Below, one piece after another: positions 22,369 through 34,930 of a DNA stretch of 64,000 bases (its first letter is position 1; every line of letters begins with the position of its first letter). The position numbers and the translations under genes are program-made. The notes under the pieces were generated by a model that had not been told where the DNA came from, searched no databases, and saw only the letters and a list, made by a program, of their open reading frames with translations. The DNA is from Earliella scabrosa (Eukaryota; Basidiomycota; Agaricomycetes; Polyporales; Polyporaceae). Where the stretch lies: contig JABYQQ010000009.1 of NCBI GenBank assembly GCA_022605405.1, positions 1,054,001 through 1,118,000 on the forward strand, given 5' to 3'.

Positions 22369-24440
22369 TCACCCAAGCCGGCGAATGAGTTCTTCCGCGC
22401 TCGATGAGCGGACCTTGAAGGTGCACCGGCAATCCTCCAAGAACCTGCCAGGAAACGTGCCGTTAACCGCGTCAGTCTTCCTGCAGGCAGTCAAAAATGA
22501 TGAGGCGTGTTACTCACGATGTCAGCCCGTCTCTGCCTCGTAGCTCGACATGCACTGGTTTGCCGGACTCGTCGAGGGGCGGCGAGATGTCGAAGGTGTG
22601 CAGGATCGACGCCATGAAGAGGAAGACGGTCCCGTCAGCCAGAAACTGTCCGGGACATATCCTGGAACAGCTTTAGCACATGGCGCGCACGGTGCGAGCA
22701 CAGAGGGAGGATTGGCGAACGTACCTGCGCCCGAACCCAAACGCAATCGACGCCGGATCTCTGACGTCCGTATTGAGGCGGCCGTCCTTCATGAATCGTT
22801 CGGGAATGAACTTGTCCGGCTCTGAGTAGGTATCGGGGTCATGCAGGATCGACCTGTCATACCTGTCAGGCCGGATGCAGGCTGGTGGCCGAGACGAGCG
22901 TTACTCACCAAGCGTTCACTACGACCATTGTGTTCTTTGGGATGAAGTAGCCATGATACTCGTCGTCAGCCGTGCTCGTGTGAGGTACCCCCAGAGGGAC
23001 CGCCGTGTGCCATCTCATCGTCTCTTTCAGGATAGCGTTCACGTAGGGAAGGGCATCGCGGTCGTCCATCTCAGGAAGCCTGTGGGGACCAACTACGTTG
23101 TCGAGCTCAGCCTGCGCCTTCCTCTGTACCTCGGTATGGGAAGCCATCGCCAAGAGGAAGCTCTCCACCGTGACAAGTTGCTATCGAGCAGTCGTGAACA
23201 TGTCATTGTTGCCCCCGAGCAGCTATGAAAAGATCCGCACTCACCGTGTCGACCCCGGCTGTACGTGCCTGTCAGCTTACTGTACTGGGGAACGTTCAGG
23301 ACGATCACGCACCTTCGTAGCAGAGGGAGGCGACGTTCTTCGCTGTAGTCAGCTCGGCGGCGGCAGATTCGCCGGAATCATGTGCGTATTCTGCGATAAC
23401 GCTCTGCGCCATACTCGGTGAAAGGTCCGTCACGTCAAGGTTCTGGTTTTTCTGCGCTCTCATGTCAGGGACTTTATATCAGGTGCATTGCAGTTCATTC
23501 CATACTCACCGCCGCGAGCATGGCATCTGCCCATATGACCTCACGGATAGCTATGTTTGCCTCCCGAGCTTGAGCCACCGACGACGCACCACCCCCGTGC
23601 CAGGAAGCCAGAGCGGCGCGCGAGCCCAAAATGGGAAGTACTCAAGAATTGTTGCATGCGAGAGCAACTCGCCGTTCGCCGCTCTTCCCTTCTCCATCAC
23701 TCGGATGTACTTGCTGTTCAGATCTCCGGAATCCAGACCGTACGCTGCCTTGATGATGAGCGATCCGAGCACGCTGCAAGCACACTGAGTCCGGAGTCCC
23801 GGTAGGTCGAACATGGACTTACAAGTGCAGATGCTCACGGTGCCGTTTTGGATCGTCAAGCAATGCGCGCAGAACGCGATGTAGGGCCTCCTTTTGTACC
23901 GGCAGGTATCTCGAGACCGCGCTGGCGTTGAAGTGCCGCGTGAACATGCGTCTGTGATGCCGCCAAACGTCGTTGTAAGGCATGAACCCAAAGCTGTCCT
24001 CCACATCAATCCTGGATTGCGTCAGTATAGTGTAGGTAGCTTAGCGAGGCCAGAACGCACATTGCGATCACGGGCGAGGCCACCCGCGAGGAGTAGGTTG
24101 CCGAGCGCTTTTCAAGCAAGTCGATGGCCGTTTGGGCATCGTTCACCACGAGGATGGAGCGACCCAATGCTTTCAGATACAGGAGATTTCCTAGGTAAAG
24201 ATTTAAAATACCATAGTAGGAAGATTGGCCAGCCCTATTACCATATTTCCTGGACAACTCCCTGTACCCCACGCGTGGAGAGCCCTTCGGGAGGTCGAAC
24301 AGGTTCCCAAGGATCGGCAACCGAGGTGGACCTGGAGGTAAAGGTACGCAAGAGCGCGTGATGCGTCTCTCTAGCAGCCAGTATACTGTGAGTAAGACAC
24401 AGGCTCCCGCCAAAAGGACTGTAGGGGTTGACCAAGACAT
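22369..24440 (-). CDS. Cytochrome P450 monooxygenase 6 of the array
   Basis: Start MSWSTPTVLLAGACVLLTV, then VPLPPGPPRLPILGN and FDLPKGSPRVGYRELSRKYG. Later landmarks are FGFMPYNDVWRHHRRMF, LGSLIIKAAYGLDSGD, WLPGTGVVRR, I-helix AGVDT on a 14-nt microexon (23245-23258), VTVESFLLAMASH, KETMRW, HTSTADDEY, FIPERF, haem loop FGFGRRICPGQFL and last exon LEDCRCTFKVRSSSAEE with stop at 22369. All exons are in frame. The open frame extends upstream of the start but has no anchor-like sequence, and a TATA-like box at 24471 supports the ATG at 24440. It is divergent from the MFS transporter about 0.9 kb away. The substrate is unknown. Confidence 0.9.
23245..23258 (-). other. 14-nt microexon of P450-6 (I-helix AGVDT)
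   Basis: CCGGGGTCGACACG on the minus strand, preceded by TACAG and followed by GTGAGT. It encodes AGVDT. Confidence 0.8.
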
Positions 24441-25351
24441 GGGGGTCTTGGGAAATGGCACAACCTTGGTCTTAAATACCGCTTCGTACGATTGAACCTT
24501 GATGTAAAGGTCCGCACGAGGGGTGTTCTTGGGCATTCTAGGGGTTGCCCTTCCAAGGCTCACGAAGCCACGCCATACAGCGGCGAGTTCTACAGCCCGG
24601 CATCGTGGGTTTGGCCACAATATTGAGAGTACTGGCAGCGTGAACTTGAAGGCATCGTAAAAGGAGTTCACCAAGACGTAGAACGCACCAGCGAATACGA
24701 ATCGGAGACGGAGTTGTTGGAGTGAGAACCCAGCAGGCCAAGAAACAACCGTCACGGTGCACCTTGTTCACGTTGACCGTGATTCTGGTCACTTGTTGAA
24801 GTCGTCGTGGCACGCGCAGGCGCGTGAGATCAAATCTCTGAATGATTGCCGTCCCCACGCGCGATCAAAAGTTGATCTGACGATGACTCAGCGTCTGAGA
24901 CTCGCTCGTCCTCAACTCATTCTCCCAGTGTCTGTACCGCTCACAATGATCTACTATTTGTCTCGCTCAGTCGCCATGCATGCTTTGTATCCGAATGTTC
25001 ACTCCAAGGACGCATCTGCGAAACAACCGAATGTCATTTCGTCGTGGCGTCAGGAAGCTAAGGACCTTCAAGTCGCGACATGGACTCGGAGCTGATGACA
25101 TGAACATCGCGGGAAGGGCTGGTAAGTCACAGTATGGAGGTACATCAAATGGCGAAAGAACACTGCTTGTTATCGCCATTGGCCATTTGGCGATGACAGC
25201 GACCACATGAAACCATGCTTCGAGCCTTCCCTTCAGCGTTATCCTGCTCCAAGCGGCTTGCTTCTGACGCTAGACAGCCCCCAGCCATCTTCCCCTCCTC
25301 GCCCTCGTCTCCCCCAGAGGTCCCCCGACGACACGCACGAAAACGACCGTT
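24441..25351. other. Intergenic, divergent promoter region P450-6 / MFS transporter
   Basis: About 910 bases between two divergent genes. Apart from the P450-6 TATA-like box I see no gene, repeat or clear regulatory motif. Co-regulation of the pair is possible but not shown. Confidence 0.45.
24471..24480 (-). promoter_or_regulatory. TATA-like box of P450-6
   Basis: The minus strand reads GGTATTTAAG, 31 bases before the ATG at 24440. It occupies the same relative place as the boxes of P450-5 and P450-7. Confidence 0.5.
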
Positions 25352-27602
25352 ATGAGCCCACCGCAGTTGACCCGCGAGCGATCCGGGTCGCTCGAGAAGA
25401 AGAGGTCGTCATCCGACGACGTTGAAGCCAAGGTCCGGGTCAACGCCCACGATGTGTTCGACGAAGAAGAGGCTGGGATAGACCCAGTATACCAGGCGAA
25501 GGCGAGGCTGCTCAACGAGGCCTTGCAGGACATTGGGATGGGCAAATACCAAGTACGTCCCGTCCATTCTCGAACCGTGAAAACCTCGTTCAAGCTGTCG
25601 TGAAAGTGGTACCTGTTCATGGTCGCCGGATTTGGGTGGTTCGCGTGAGTACTGCGCTTTCCGACTTTTTACGTTGTTTGACGCGGCTACTTGCAGAGAT
25701 AACCTCTGGCCGGTGAGTCGCAAGGATACATTTTCCTAGCGCGCAGAGCGCTCAATCACCACTCTACAATCTCAAGATCGTCACGGGCCTGATTTTCGAT
25801 CCCGTCGTGAAAGAGTTCGGATTCCACGGGGAGTTCTTGAAGTTGGGCCAAAACATCGGCCTCCTTGTGGGTGCAGCGTTCTGGGGAGTCGGTTCGGATG
25901 TCTGGGGCAGAAAGTACGTTTCTCTCATGGCTCCCATGGCGCATACATCCGCATATATCAACATTCGTGGTGTGCAGATGGTGTTTCAACATCACTCTGT
26001 TCATCACTGGCGTTTTTGCCATCGCTGGGGGTGCCTCACCGAACGCTGTCGCACTTTGCTCGCTCGCGGCGGTATGGAGCGTAGGCGTTGGAGGCAACCT
26101 CCCCGTTGATTCAGCCGTTTTCCTGGGTGAGTACATGTCCCTTCGTCAATCGAGCGCCCACGACAGCTTTCTGATTCGTAACGACCCGCAGAATTCATCC
26201 CGGCATCACATCAATGGCTCCTCACCGTCCTCTCCATCTGGTGGGCGTTCGGACAACTTGTCGGCAGCTTGGTACGTCCTTGCGTAGTGCACGTCTTCCC
26301 CTAATTGAACTCAGACCCGCTCAGGTCGCATGGCCGCTCATCGCCAACTTCTCCTGCACCGACGCGTCCAACTGCCCAGAGTCGTCCAACCGAGGCTGGC
26401 GCTACTTCCTCTACACGATGGGCGGGCTCATGATGCTCGGCTTCATCCTCCGCTTCTTCGTTTTCCACATGTACGAGTCACCGAAGTACCTCATGGGCCG
26501 CGGGCGCGACGCCGAGGCGGTCGAGGTCATTCGCGCGGTGGCAAAGTACAATGGGAAGGAGACCACGCTCACCGTCGAGGCCCTGCAGGAGGCCGAGGCG
26601 CGCGCGGCGGGGAAGAGTGGTTATGTCCCTGGGGGGAAGGTCATGGACACAAGCGCGAAGGCTGCCGTGCGCCGGACCTTGAATATCTTCAGCGGAGACC
26701 ATGTCAGGAGTCTGTTCGCGACGAAGAAGCTCGCGTACTCGACGACGCTCCTCATCATCTTGTGGGGTGGGTCCTCACAGGTCTCACATAGTAAGCGTAC
26801 GCTGACATGGCGTGTACTAGCATTCATCGGCCTTGCGTTCCCGCTGTACAACGGCTTCGTGACCTTCTTGTACGTCCTCCCCTGCTGATTGGTCGCTCGC
26901 CCTTATGACTCGCGTTCTAGCCTTGCTTCCCGAGGCACCGACTTTGGCGACGGGTCACTCAACGTTACCTACCGTAATGTGAGTCGACCGTCTTTGCTTC
27001 CCTGTATGCTTCCTCGCTGACCCCGAGCGCATACAGCAAGTCATCTTGAGCGTGATCGGCGTTCCAGGCGCGCTCCTCGCAGGCTGGATGGTCGAGCTGC
27101 CATATCTCGGCCGCAAAGGCACCCTCGCGATCTCCACCAGTACGTCCTTGCTGTCTCTCAAGCTACCTTCTCCCCTGCTGAATCTCAATTCGGGGGACGC
27201 GCAGCCATCACGGGCGTGTTCCTCTTCGCGAGCACGACCGCGCGGACGTCGAACGCGCTCCTCGGCTGGAACTGCGGCTTCACGTTCACGAGCAACGTCA
27301 TGTACGGCGTCCTCTATGCCGTCTCGCCCGAGCTCTTCCCGACCAAGGACCGCGGGACGGGCAACGCGATCGTCGCGTCTGCGAACCGCATCTTCGGCAT
27401 CATGGTGCGTCGCGCCTCTGTCCTTTCTCCTTCCTGAAGTTGACTCTGACTTGGTACTTGGTGCGGATAGGCACCGATCATCGCGCTGTATGCGGACCTT
27501 TCGACCTCGGTGCCGATCTACGTGTCGGGCGCGCTGTTCATCGTGTCCGGGTTCATCGCGCTGCTGTTGCCGTTCGAGCCTAGGGGCAAGGCCTCCATCT
27601 GA
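25352..27602 (+). CDS. Major facilitator superfamily transporter (SV2/sugar-transporter-like)
   Basis: A plasma-membrane or vacuolar secondary transporter of about 540 residues. A hydrophilic N-terminus (DPVYQAKARLLNEALQDIGMGKYQW) leads into helix 1 (FMVAGFGWFADNLWP). The signature loop after helix 2 is GVGSDVWGRKWCF, the G-x-x-D-x-x-G-R-R/K type motif of the superfamily. Further landmarks are NLPVDSAVFLEFIPASHQWLL, the large cytosolic loop (YESPKYLMGRGRDAEAVEVIRAVAKYN), VELPYLGRKG, and SPELFPTKDRGTGNAIV near the end. It has about ten short GT-AG introns, all in frame. Related fungal proteins are annotated as general substrate MFS transporters. The substrate cannot be read from sequence; its place beside the P450 array makes export or uptake of a P450 substrate possible. 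It is convergent with the Mus7 gene (286 bases between stops). Confidence 0.9.
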
Positions 27603-27751
27603 ATCCCTTGGGGTCTCCGCTGCCCCACGCCAACTCTGGCGATACCAAAATGACCTCACGATGTTCACGAACGCGTTGAAATCATCACGAGCATGTGTCT
27701 GATGCGTCTCATCCACTGGGTGAGTGGGTATATGTTGTGTTCTGTTGTTGC

Positions 27752-27773
27752 TACATACATACATACATACATT
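27752..27773. repeat. ACAT microsatellite
   Basis: About five tandem copies of the tetranucleotide ACAT in the spacer between the convergent MFS and Mus7 genes. It probably varies in length between strains. Confidence 0.85.
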
Positions 27774-27888
27774 GTTCGCTCTTCTTGCTCGCGAGAACAG
27801 AACCCAAGAGGTGTACAAAAAACCTTCGAGCGCATGTTGTACAGATCGATAGACATCGTGTGTAAGAGGGTGGGCAACGGCACTCTCG

Positions 27889-30800
27889 CTATGAGACGTT
27901 CCGGAGCCAGGTCATGAGGATTGCCAGGCCGCGATCGCGGGTCTGGTTGTGGATTGCGGGGTATCGCGCGATGACGTCGAGGATCTCCTTACAGAACGCC
28001 ACGTAGGACGCTCTCGCTTGGGAGTTGAGGGGATAGCGCTGCGAAGAGCGTCGTCATCAGCGAGAACGCCGTTTGACTATGTATCAGGTGCCACGCACCT
28101 CGCATATGTCCTTCAAGGTGGAGAGGAGCTTCGTGACGGACGTGCAGTAGATCCCACTGCGAGCGAGGGCCTCCTGGTTGCGGCTGGCCTCTGCTGCGTT
28201 CACGGCGTTCGACATGTTCTTGAGCATGGCTGAGCCGACTGTCAGCCCAGTTGTACAAGGTCAGGGAGATAGGAGACACTCACTATCGAGTATCGCGAGG
28301 CGATTCTCGATGAACTGGTGCTTGGAGAGGTGGTAGTCATTGTCTTCGCCGGGAGGATCGATTGGCAGGTCGAGGAAGAGAGGATGGCGCAGGCAGTCGA
28401 TGGAGAAGAGCAGCGACGCGTACTCGTGTTCTATCGTCACTTTGGGGGTGGCCATGCTCTCGAACAACACGTCGACAAATCGGTTGGTCACATCCTGGAG
28501 GTGGGGGGTGAGGGTGTGACTCGTGGACAAGGCACCTGATTGACGTACCAAATATGCAGGCGGGTCGAGCTGCAAGACCATGAACATGAACCGAAGGCCG
28601 ACCCGTCGGCGCCAGTCTGGCTCGATGATCTTCTCCCAGGATTGTGGTCCATAGTCCAGGAAGAAGGACCATTCCTGAGGCGTCGCGTCATGATCAACCA
28701 TGGTCGAGGCTGACTATGGGTCATGGGAAGAGACGTACCTTGCGACCGTTTTGAACTGAGACACTGATACAACCGACCCAGCAGTCAATCCACCGGTCGG
28801 CGGTCTGGAGAGGAAAAGAGAGGCCCGTGGTCTGGTGGTAGACCGGATCATTAAAGTGCTTGCAGACGAGCCGATAGATAGCAGGCGAGATATGCGTCTC
28901 GATGATCTTGGGAAGACCGAGTCAGACATGGTCCCGTAACCAAACAGAAGACGTACCTCGCATACGACTTTCTCCTTCTCTTGGTTCTCGTCATGATTCG
29001 ACACTCCGCCATCAAGGGCGGCAATAAGAGCAGGATCGTTCATGTCGAGCTCAAAGTGCCCATAGTCCTGACTGTCTTGGCTCTCGTCCACGACAACCCG
29101 TCGTTGAGGGCGACGCCGCTTCGGGATGACAAGACTGCGTGCGTCGAGGAACGCCTGGACCAGACGACGGATCTCGTCACCAGTAGACGATATGGTTGAC
29201 AAGTTGGTGGCTTTTGAGAATACCTCAGTGACCCAAGCTATGCACCCAAGTGTGAGCCCTCTGCCATCCTCAGTACGTCAGGAATTTGGGAAGACGTACG
29301 TCCTTGTAAGAGAGTGGGGTCTGGATACTTGTGCTCGTGATGGTCCGGGTTCATGGACGATGTCATCAGTACACGGCGCACACAGCCTAGCAGTAGCTGT
29401 ATGCTCGTCACAGCCCTGTCCGTAACTTTGGGCTCGTGGCTGGGGACCTTCGACGCGTCGCTCTTCTGATATTCCTGAACCAGAGTCTCCGTCATCTCCT
29501 TCAGCCAATCCAGGATGTCGTCCAACGGTAGCGCCAAGTGACGTAGAATGATAGCAAGATGCATCGCCCCTCGGATACATGCGCGGCGGTTCTCGTGATC
29601 AACGAATTTGAAATCGACGTACTGTCGGGCGAGCGAGAGTCGGCGTTTGCGATTTGCCTCCGTGGGATCCAGGTAGATGGCGACAACGACGGCGCTGTAC
29701 CTGTTATACAGCATAGAGCGGTCGTGATCTGTCAAGGGCGCCCCCGTCGAGAGGTTGCCTACAGGCAACATTAGCGATATGAGCTTCGTCAAACTGACCC
29801 GGGTCGCGTTAGACTCTGCAAGTTGCGGGTTGGGCTTCTTCAGGTCCTCGGCAGCACGTACAACCATCTTCAGGAACAAAGTGAACGCGGTGTCGCTGCT
29901 CTTCTTTTCCTGGAGAAGCCCGATGTTGTGGTACCGGAGGAAGCTTGGGAAATCGCTCTGCTCGTCCACGAGATTGACGAAATTACGCTCTTTGAAAAAT
30001 TGGTTGAGGCGGTTGAACAGGTGGACAGCCTCGTGGACCTCAAGACGCCATTGCCACTTGAGATGCAGCCAGAAGCAGCGGGACAGCAGCACCCGCACGT
30101 ACTGAGCGCGCATGCGTTCGTTGACCTTGTCCGCTTTAGTCGCTCCAGTGGTGACGTGGTTCAGAGGGGCTTGTTCCAGGACGAAGACGATGGTCTGCCA
30201 CGAATGCGGGATACGAGGTGTCATGGAGGAGTGGCCGTGAATGGAGAATTGCGACAAGCCGCAGAGGGTGAAGATGCTCTTCCAAGACTGTTCAAGCGCG
30301 AGCAATCGGTTACCCACCGCCTCCCTCTTGACCCGGAGAACGTCCCGATACATCGTCCAGAAGGTTATGCCTGTGGGCAGGAAGGCAGTCTGGAAGGTTG
30401 CGTCAGTCAGCAAGTTGAGCGAGCAAACCCAGACCTCGACGAGCTGCTGCGCGATCGAAGGCTGTGTGAACCCTTCTCGACTCCAGTCGAGCGGTATCCT
30501 GGGGGTACCAAAAGTATAGTCCCAGAGTTTGCCGAGAAGGCCCTTCAGAATCTCCGGAATAGCGCTCCTCCTTGGCTCCTCCAGTCTGCGCCTGCGATCC
30601 GCCGCGAGCCGCACAACGGCCTCGATGAGGAACCACACCACCTGGACGATGAACGGGTTCGCCTCCTCGTCGTCGGGTAGGACTTCGGTCGGGGTCTGTA
30701 CACAGCTGGCTAATAGGTCGATCCGGTTACCCATCTCCATGGTGAGGGCCGTCGTGTCATGAGCACGAGTTAATAGCCACGACAGATGCTGGTTGACTGA

Positions 30801-33800
30801 ATGCAAGAACATCTGCCATTGCTGACAAGTCTCGTATCCGGCCAGCTCGCCGCCGAATACCTGGTTGCGGACCCGATCTGAGATGGCATCTAGGCACATG
30901 GTGAAGTCGGCCTCAGACATATCTGCATGGAGGCGGCAGTCGAACATCTCGCACGAGGAAGGAGGGGGTATGTCGTGTGTGCCAGGTAGGAGGTTGATGA
31001 GTTCGTGAAGCCATCCATGGCCGAGGTAAGTCGCGTTTGGGAATGTGATTCCGGCAGGGAGTGGCTCAATACCCATCTCGACCGTGACGGATTGTAATTG
31101 CTCAAACTCGTGCTTGTGCGTTGGTGGCCGCTCAGGAGTATCGTCAAACAGGTGCTGACCTGACCAGCATTGTGTAAGAGTCGTCGACTGCCCTTTGTGT
31201 GAAGATCGCCCTCGAGCTTTCGCCTTCGCCTTCGAGCCAGAAGCGCGCGAGCCTCCGTCATCGCGTAGACTGGGCCCTCGCGGTACTTCCACCTCCTGGT
31301 CGACGGTGACGTATGTAGGTCCTGCTCGTCCATCTTGATGCCTGCCTCCGTGGTCGACAACCCACACCCCGTGCTGCCGCGCTTTGAGCTTGGCCTTCTC
31401 CCTAGCATGAGCTGGTTCGTCCCCAGTGAATTGGACATCGTTGGAGGTTCGGGGTAGCGGATCTGTCACAGACAAGATTCGATAAAGTATGGAACAATGC
31501 GAGACCGATACACATACCATCCATCTCGACGTTTCCGTCTGAGTCCTGGTTCGTGACCGGCTTGAAGGGTAACAACGTCTGCTTCCCGGAGCCCAACCGC
31601 CTCGCGCCCGACGTCGTGATGCGTAATGGCCCCTCGCTAGTCTTGTTAGAACGGTCGCCGCGTCTGGCTCCTCCTCCTCCACCTCCACCGCCTCCTCCTC
31701 CACCGCCGCCGTTTCTGTGTCCCGCGCGCGCATGTTCGCGACTCTCACCCTCCTCGCGATCACCGTTAGCTCTGGTGTTCTTCCGCTTCCGCTTTTTCTT
31801 CTTCTTGGGTTTCACGTCAGCATCCGAGTAGTTAGTCCGTGAGAGCATCCGATCGATGCGGTTATCGACTTCGGCTTCACCATCGTACCGGAGATGGTTC
31901 CTGCGTGGACGACGCGGGGCCGAGGTACTGGGACCATCGCTCTCGTCAGCCGAGCCCGAGCCCGACGAACCATCGTCACTGTCACCACCGACATAATCAG
32001 TACGGCGCGGCCTATATTTCGGTCGCGGCTGGTGTCCGATCGGCTCGATGACGCTTTCTTCAGAATCAGACGAGAGGAGTTCAATGTCGTCTGACGAGAC
32101 AGGGGCGGTGAGATCCAAGACGTTCGCGCCAAGATCGTTCGGACTCGACTTGGGCTCCGGCTCGGGGGCAGGCTCTCCCATGTCGACATCCGACTCCGAG
32201 TCCCCAACGATCTGAATGTCGCGGTTGGACACGGCACGCATGCGTTTGCGCGACTCGCCCGGGCGCAGCGGTTGGTTCTCGTTGGCGGCAGCTTTACGCG
32301 CCGCTACCATCTCTCGCGCCTTCCGTTCCTTCTCTCGTGCCTTCTTTGCCTCCTGCTCCTCGAGCTTGCGCTGCAGGACGGTCGGCATCATGTGCCCCAG
32401 GGCCTTCTTGTTCTCGCGGTCCTTCCGGTCCTCTACGAGAAAAGACTCTTCAGAGCCAGAGCCACTGTCGGATGGCGACGGAGAACGAGAATGTTCCGAG
32501 CCGGAAGTGAGGTCGATGACATCGTTCGGTTCTGAAGGCGTCTGGGGTGGCTCCTGCGCCTCCGAGCTCGCACCCGGGTCGTCCTGCGTGGGCACGGGCA
32601 CGTACGGGCTCTGCGCTCGCGCGAACTCGTCGTTGTACAACGTGTAATTGTTCCACTGGGCGCCAAAGGGGTCATCGTCTTCTCCTGGTACTCCGCCCTG
32701 GTTGACGGCAGGCGATGGATCACGAGCGCTTCCGCTGTTTGCGGCAGGCGACGCTGACGAGCGCACGGGTGACGAGATGGTGACACTCCTACGTCGTCGC
32801 CACGTTGGTAAAGGCTCCTCGGCCTCGATTTCGGGTTCAGGTTCAGGTTCGGGGCGATCAACGTCCATCGGGGTGTCTTGAGCGCGTTTCCGCGGACGTG
32901 GCTTCGGTCGAGGACGGACTGGAGAGGGAACCTTGGCGGGCGTTGGTGACTCCGACCGCTGCATTGTGGGTGATCAATCGTGAACAGAGACAAACATATG
33001 GCAAACATTCACCTGTGCTCGCGCTGGGGACGGCGAGGGCTGGAGTTCCTTCCTTGGAATAGGGAATGGTCTTAGCTTCTTCCGTCGCTTCTCCTTCTCT
33101 ATCTTCTTCTCAGCCCTCCCGCGTGCCAGGATCTGCTTCCCCTCCTCATCGCTGCTGAAGGATTCGTTAAACGCCTCTGGCATCCATGCTGGCCGATCAT
33201 CTTCAACGCCTTCGCCGTCGTCAACCTCTCGCTCCTTGCCTTTCCGTCGCCGCCTTCCTGGATCGTCTTCGTCCATCTCCTCGTCCTCCCCAGCCTGGTA
33301 CTCCTCCTCCTCTGCATCAGACTCCCCGTCCCGCGCTTTCGCACTAGTAGAGCGATGTCGCCGTCGTGGGGGACTCACGACCTTGACGCGCGCTTCTCGG
33401 TGCCGGCGTGTGATACGTTTGTAGTATTGCTCGTCCACCTGGTAGGGGTGTAACTGAGCCTCAGTCCGCCGTCTGAGAGAATATCGCGCCTGTTCAGCTT
33501 CCTGTGCTTGTGCGACCGCTTCGAGAGTTGCAGGAGAGGGAGGCTGCGGCGGCGGCGGCGGCAATGGGGACGGGGGTGGGGGTGGTGGGGATGAAGCAGT
33601 TCCTCGCAATGATGCCGGAGGCGAGATACGGGGCTGTGAGGGTTTGGTAGGAGAAGAAGCGGGGGTAAGAGGTGAGGAGGTGGGCGGAGACGCGAGCTTG
33701 GACTGTGACGACGCTTGCGGGGGCGGAGTGAAGAGCAAAAGAGGGTCAGGTGAAGGGGAGGGGGAGCCGGTACTAGCTCGTCGACTTTGGTTAGGTGATG

Positions 33801-34394
33801 CGGTTGGTCTACTGGTTTCATCCTGGTTCTCGCCCTCGCCCTCGTCATCAGCAAGAACCGCGTCATCGTTGCTAGCTCCAAAGGGTGACGCGCTTCTTTG
33901 GAATTGAGGGGAAGCATTGAGAGACGGTATGATGTAGGAAGTCGGACTACTTGCAGGTTCGTCATAGCAAGGATCTGGTATAGGCGGTGTCGCCTTCGTG
34001 TAGGAAGAGGAAAGATCGGGAAGGTCATGAGGGGAACGCGGACCGGTGGAGGTTCCCAGAACAACATCTTCGAGCTGCTGATGGTGAAACGCGATGGTGA
34101 GATAGCAAGACATTGACGACGTACCTTGCGTCGCTTGCGGGGAGGGCTGCCACGGCTCCGTTGACTAGGTGATGGCGTACGCGGGCGATTCAGAAAGCCA
34201 GAAGACTCGCCATGTTCCCTGTTTGCACGATAACCCTCGGATCCAGGTATGTTCAGCGGTGGGCCGTCGGAGAACGCGCTTCGTCTCCGAGCGATGTGGT
34301 CAGCATGAAACTGCCAGTAACTGGACGTAGCTGCGGCCTGTTCCTCCAGTTCCTCCGCATCGGATGTTGGTACCACAAGCTCATCGATGTCCAT
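27889..34394 (-). CDS. Mus7/MMS22-family replication-fork repair protein
   Basis: Mus7/Mms22 proteins act with an Rtt101-Mms1-type cullin ligase to restart stalled replication forks. The start MDIDELVVPTSDAEELEEQ (34394) opens about 850 residues of disordered sequence: SP-rich and proline runs, acidic clusters, a KKKKKRKRKN basic patch and a glycine run. The conserved part then starts near QSTTLTQCWSG and continues through GIEPLPAGITFPNATYLGHGWLHELINLLPG, PRIPLDWSREGF, PHSWQTIVFVLEQ, KWQWRLEVHEAVHLFNRLNQFFKER and SDFPSFLRYHN. After 29.3 kb short introns join the C-terminal exons (VYHQTTGLSFPLQTADRWIDCWVGCV, FLDYGPQSWEKII), ending GLAILMTWLRNVS. The protein is about 1,800 residues. I recognise the family from these conserved blocks; the disordered N-terminus alone would not be diagnostic. 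Confidence 0.8.
31676..31718. repeat. Glycine-codon run in the Mus7 gene
   Basis: An imperfect GGN trinucleotide tract on the minus strand encodes about 14 glycines in a row, between AGHRN and ARRGDRSNK. Codons are mixed, so the run is not a pure microsatellite. Confidence 0.8.
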
Positions 34395-34930
34395 ATGGCC
34401 AAGAAGAATAAGGCAGAAACCAGAACAAGTAGTAGCTCGAAGGAAGACGCGACTTGGAGACGCTGAGTCTGACTGTATGAGGACATGCTTTCGTCCACGT
34501 GAGCGCGTTGCGGCGTTTGTGGCGACGAAGTTCCCACGGCCCTAATCCGCGCACGAACGTGGGCGTCTGCCGATAGTACTCCGTGTACATTGAACGTACT
34601 AACAAGCTACCACTCGCAGCCAGCCCATCACATCATGAGGTTAACAGACGGCGATCTCTCAAAGTCCAAGATCGATCTTGGATTGACTCCCTTCAGTAAT
34701 TGCTTTATTGCAGAATGCTATCATGGCGACATCTACTTGCAGCTTTTGACGCAACTTTGAGTTAGTAGTCCCTAACGCCCTGGAGCTCGACGGACTCGGA
34801 GTGGGTTCCGTGTAACACCGGGACTACCCTTTTCTCCCAGGTGAGCTTGCATGACACCTAGAGGTCGAAGCTCCATCGCACTGAGCAGTACTTAAACCTA
34901 GCCACGCCGTTTTCCACGACCAAGATCACC
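34395..34930. other. Intergenic, divergent promoter region Mus7 / P450-7
   Basis: About 540 bases between divergent genes. An open frame upstream of the Mus7 start (to about 34487) ends in a hydrophobic stretch unlike the family and is probably not coding. The P450-7 TATA-like box is at 34886-34898. Confidence 0.45.
34886..34898 (+). promoter_or_regulatory. TATA-like box of P450-7
   Basis: CAGTACTTAAACC ends 33 bases before the ATG at 34931. It matches the P450-5 box on the other strand (CAGTACTTATAG). Confidence 0.55.

Noticed and set aside
24441..24755. N-terminal extension of P450-6 by about 100 residues
   Set aside because: The open frame upstream has no P450-like sequence, and a TATA-like box lies 31 bases before the ATG at 24440.
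31553..33907. Plus-strand frames opposite the disordered part of Mus7
   Set aside because: Compositionally biased shadows of the minus-strand gene, with no domains.
34395..34547. Upstream start for Mus7 at about 34487
   Set aside because: It would add a hydrophobic, transmembrane-like stretch before MDIDELV and then require a splice with no suitable acceptor.
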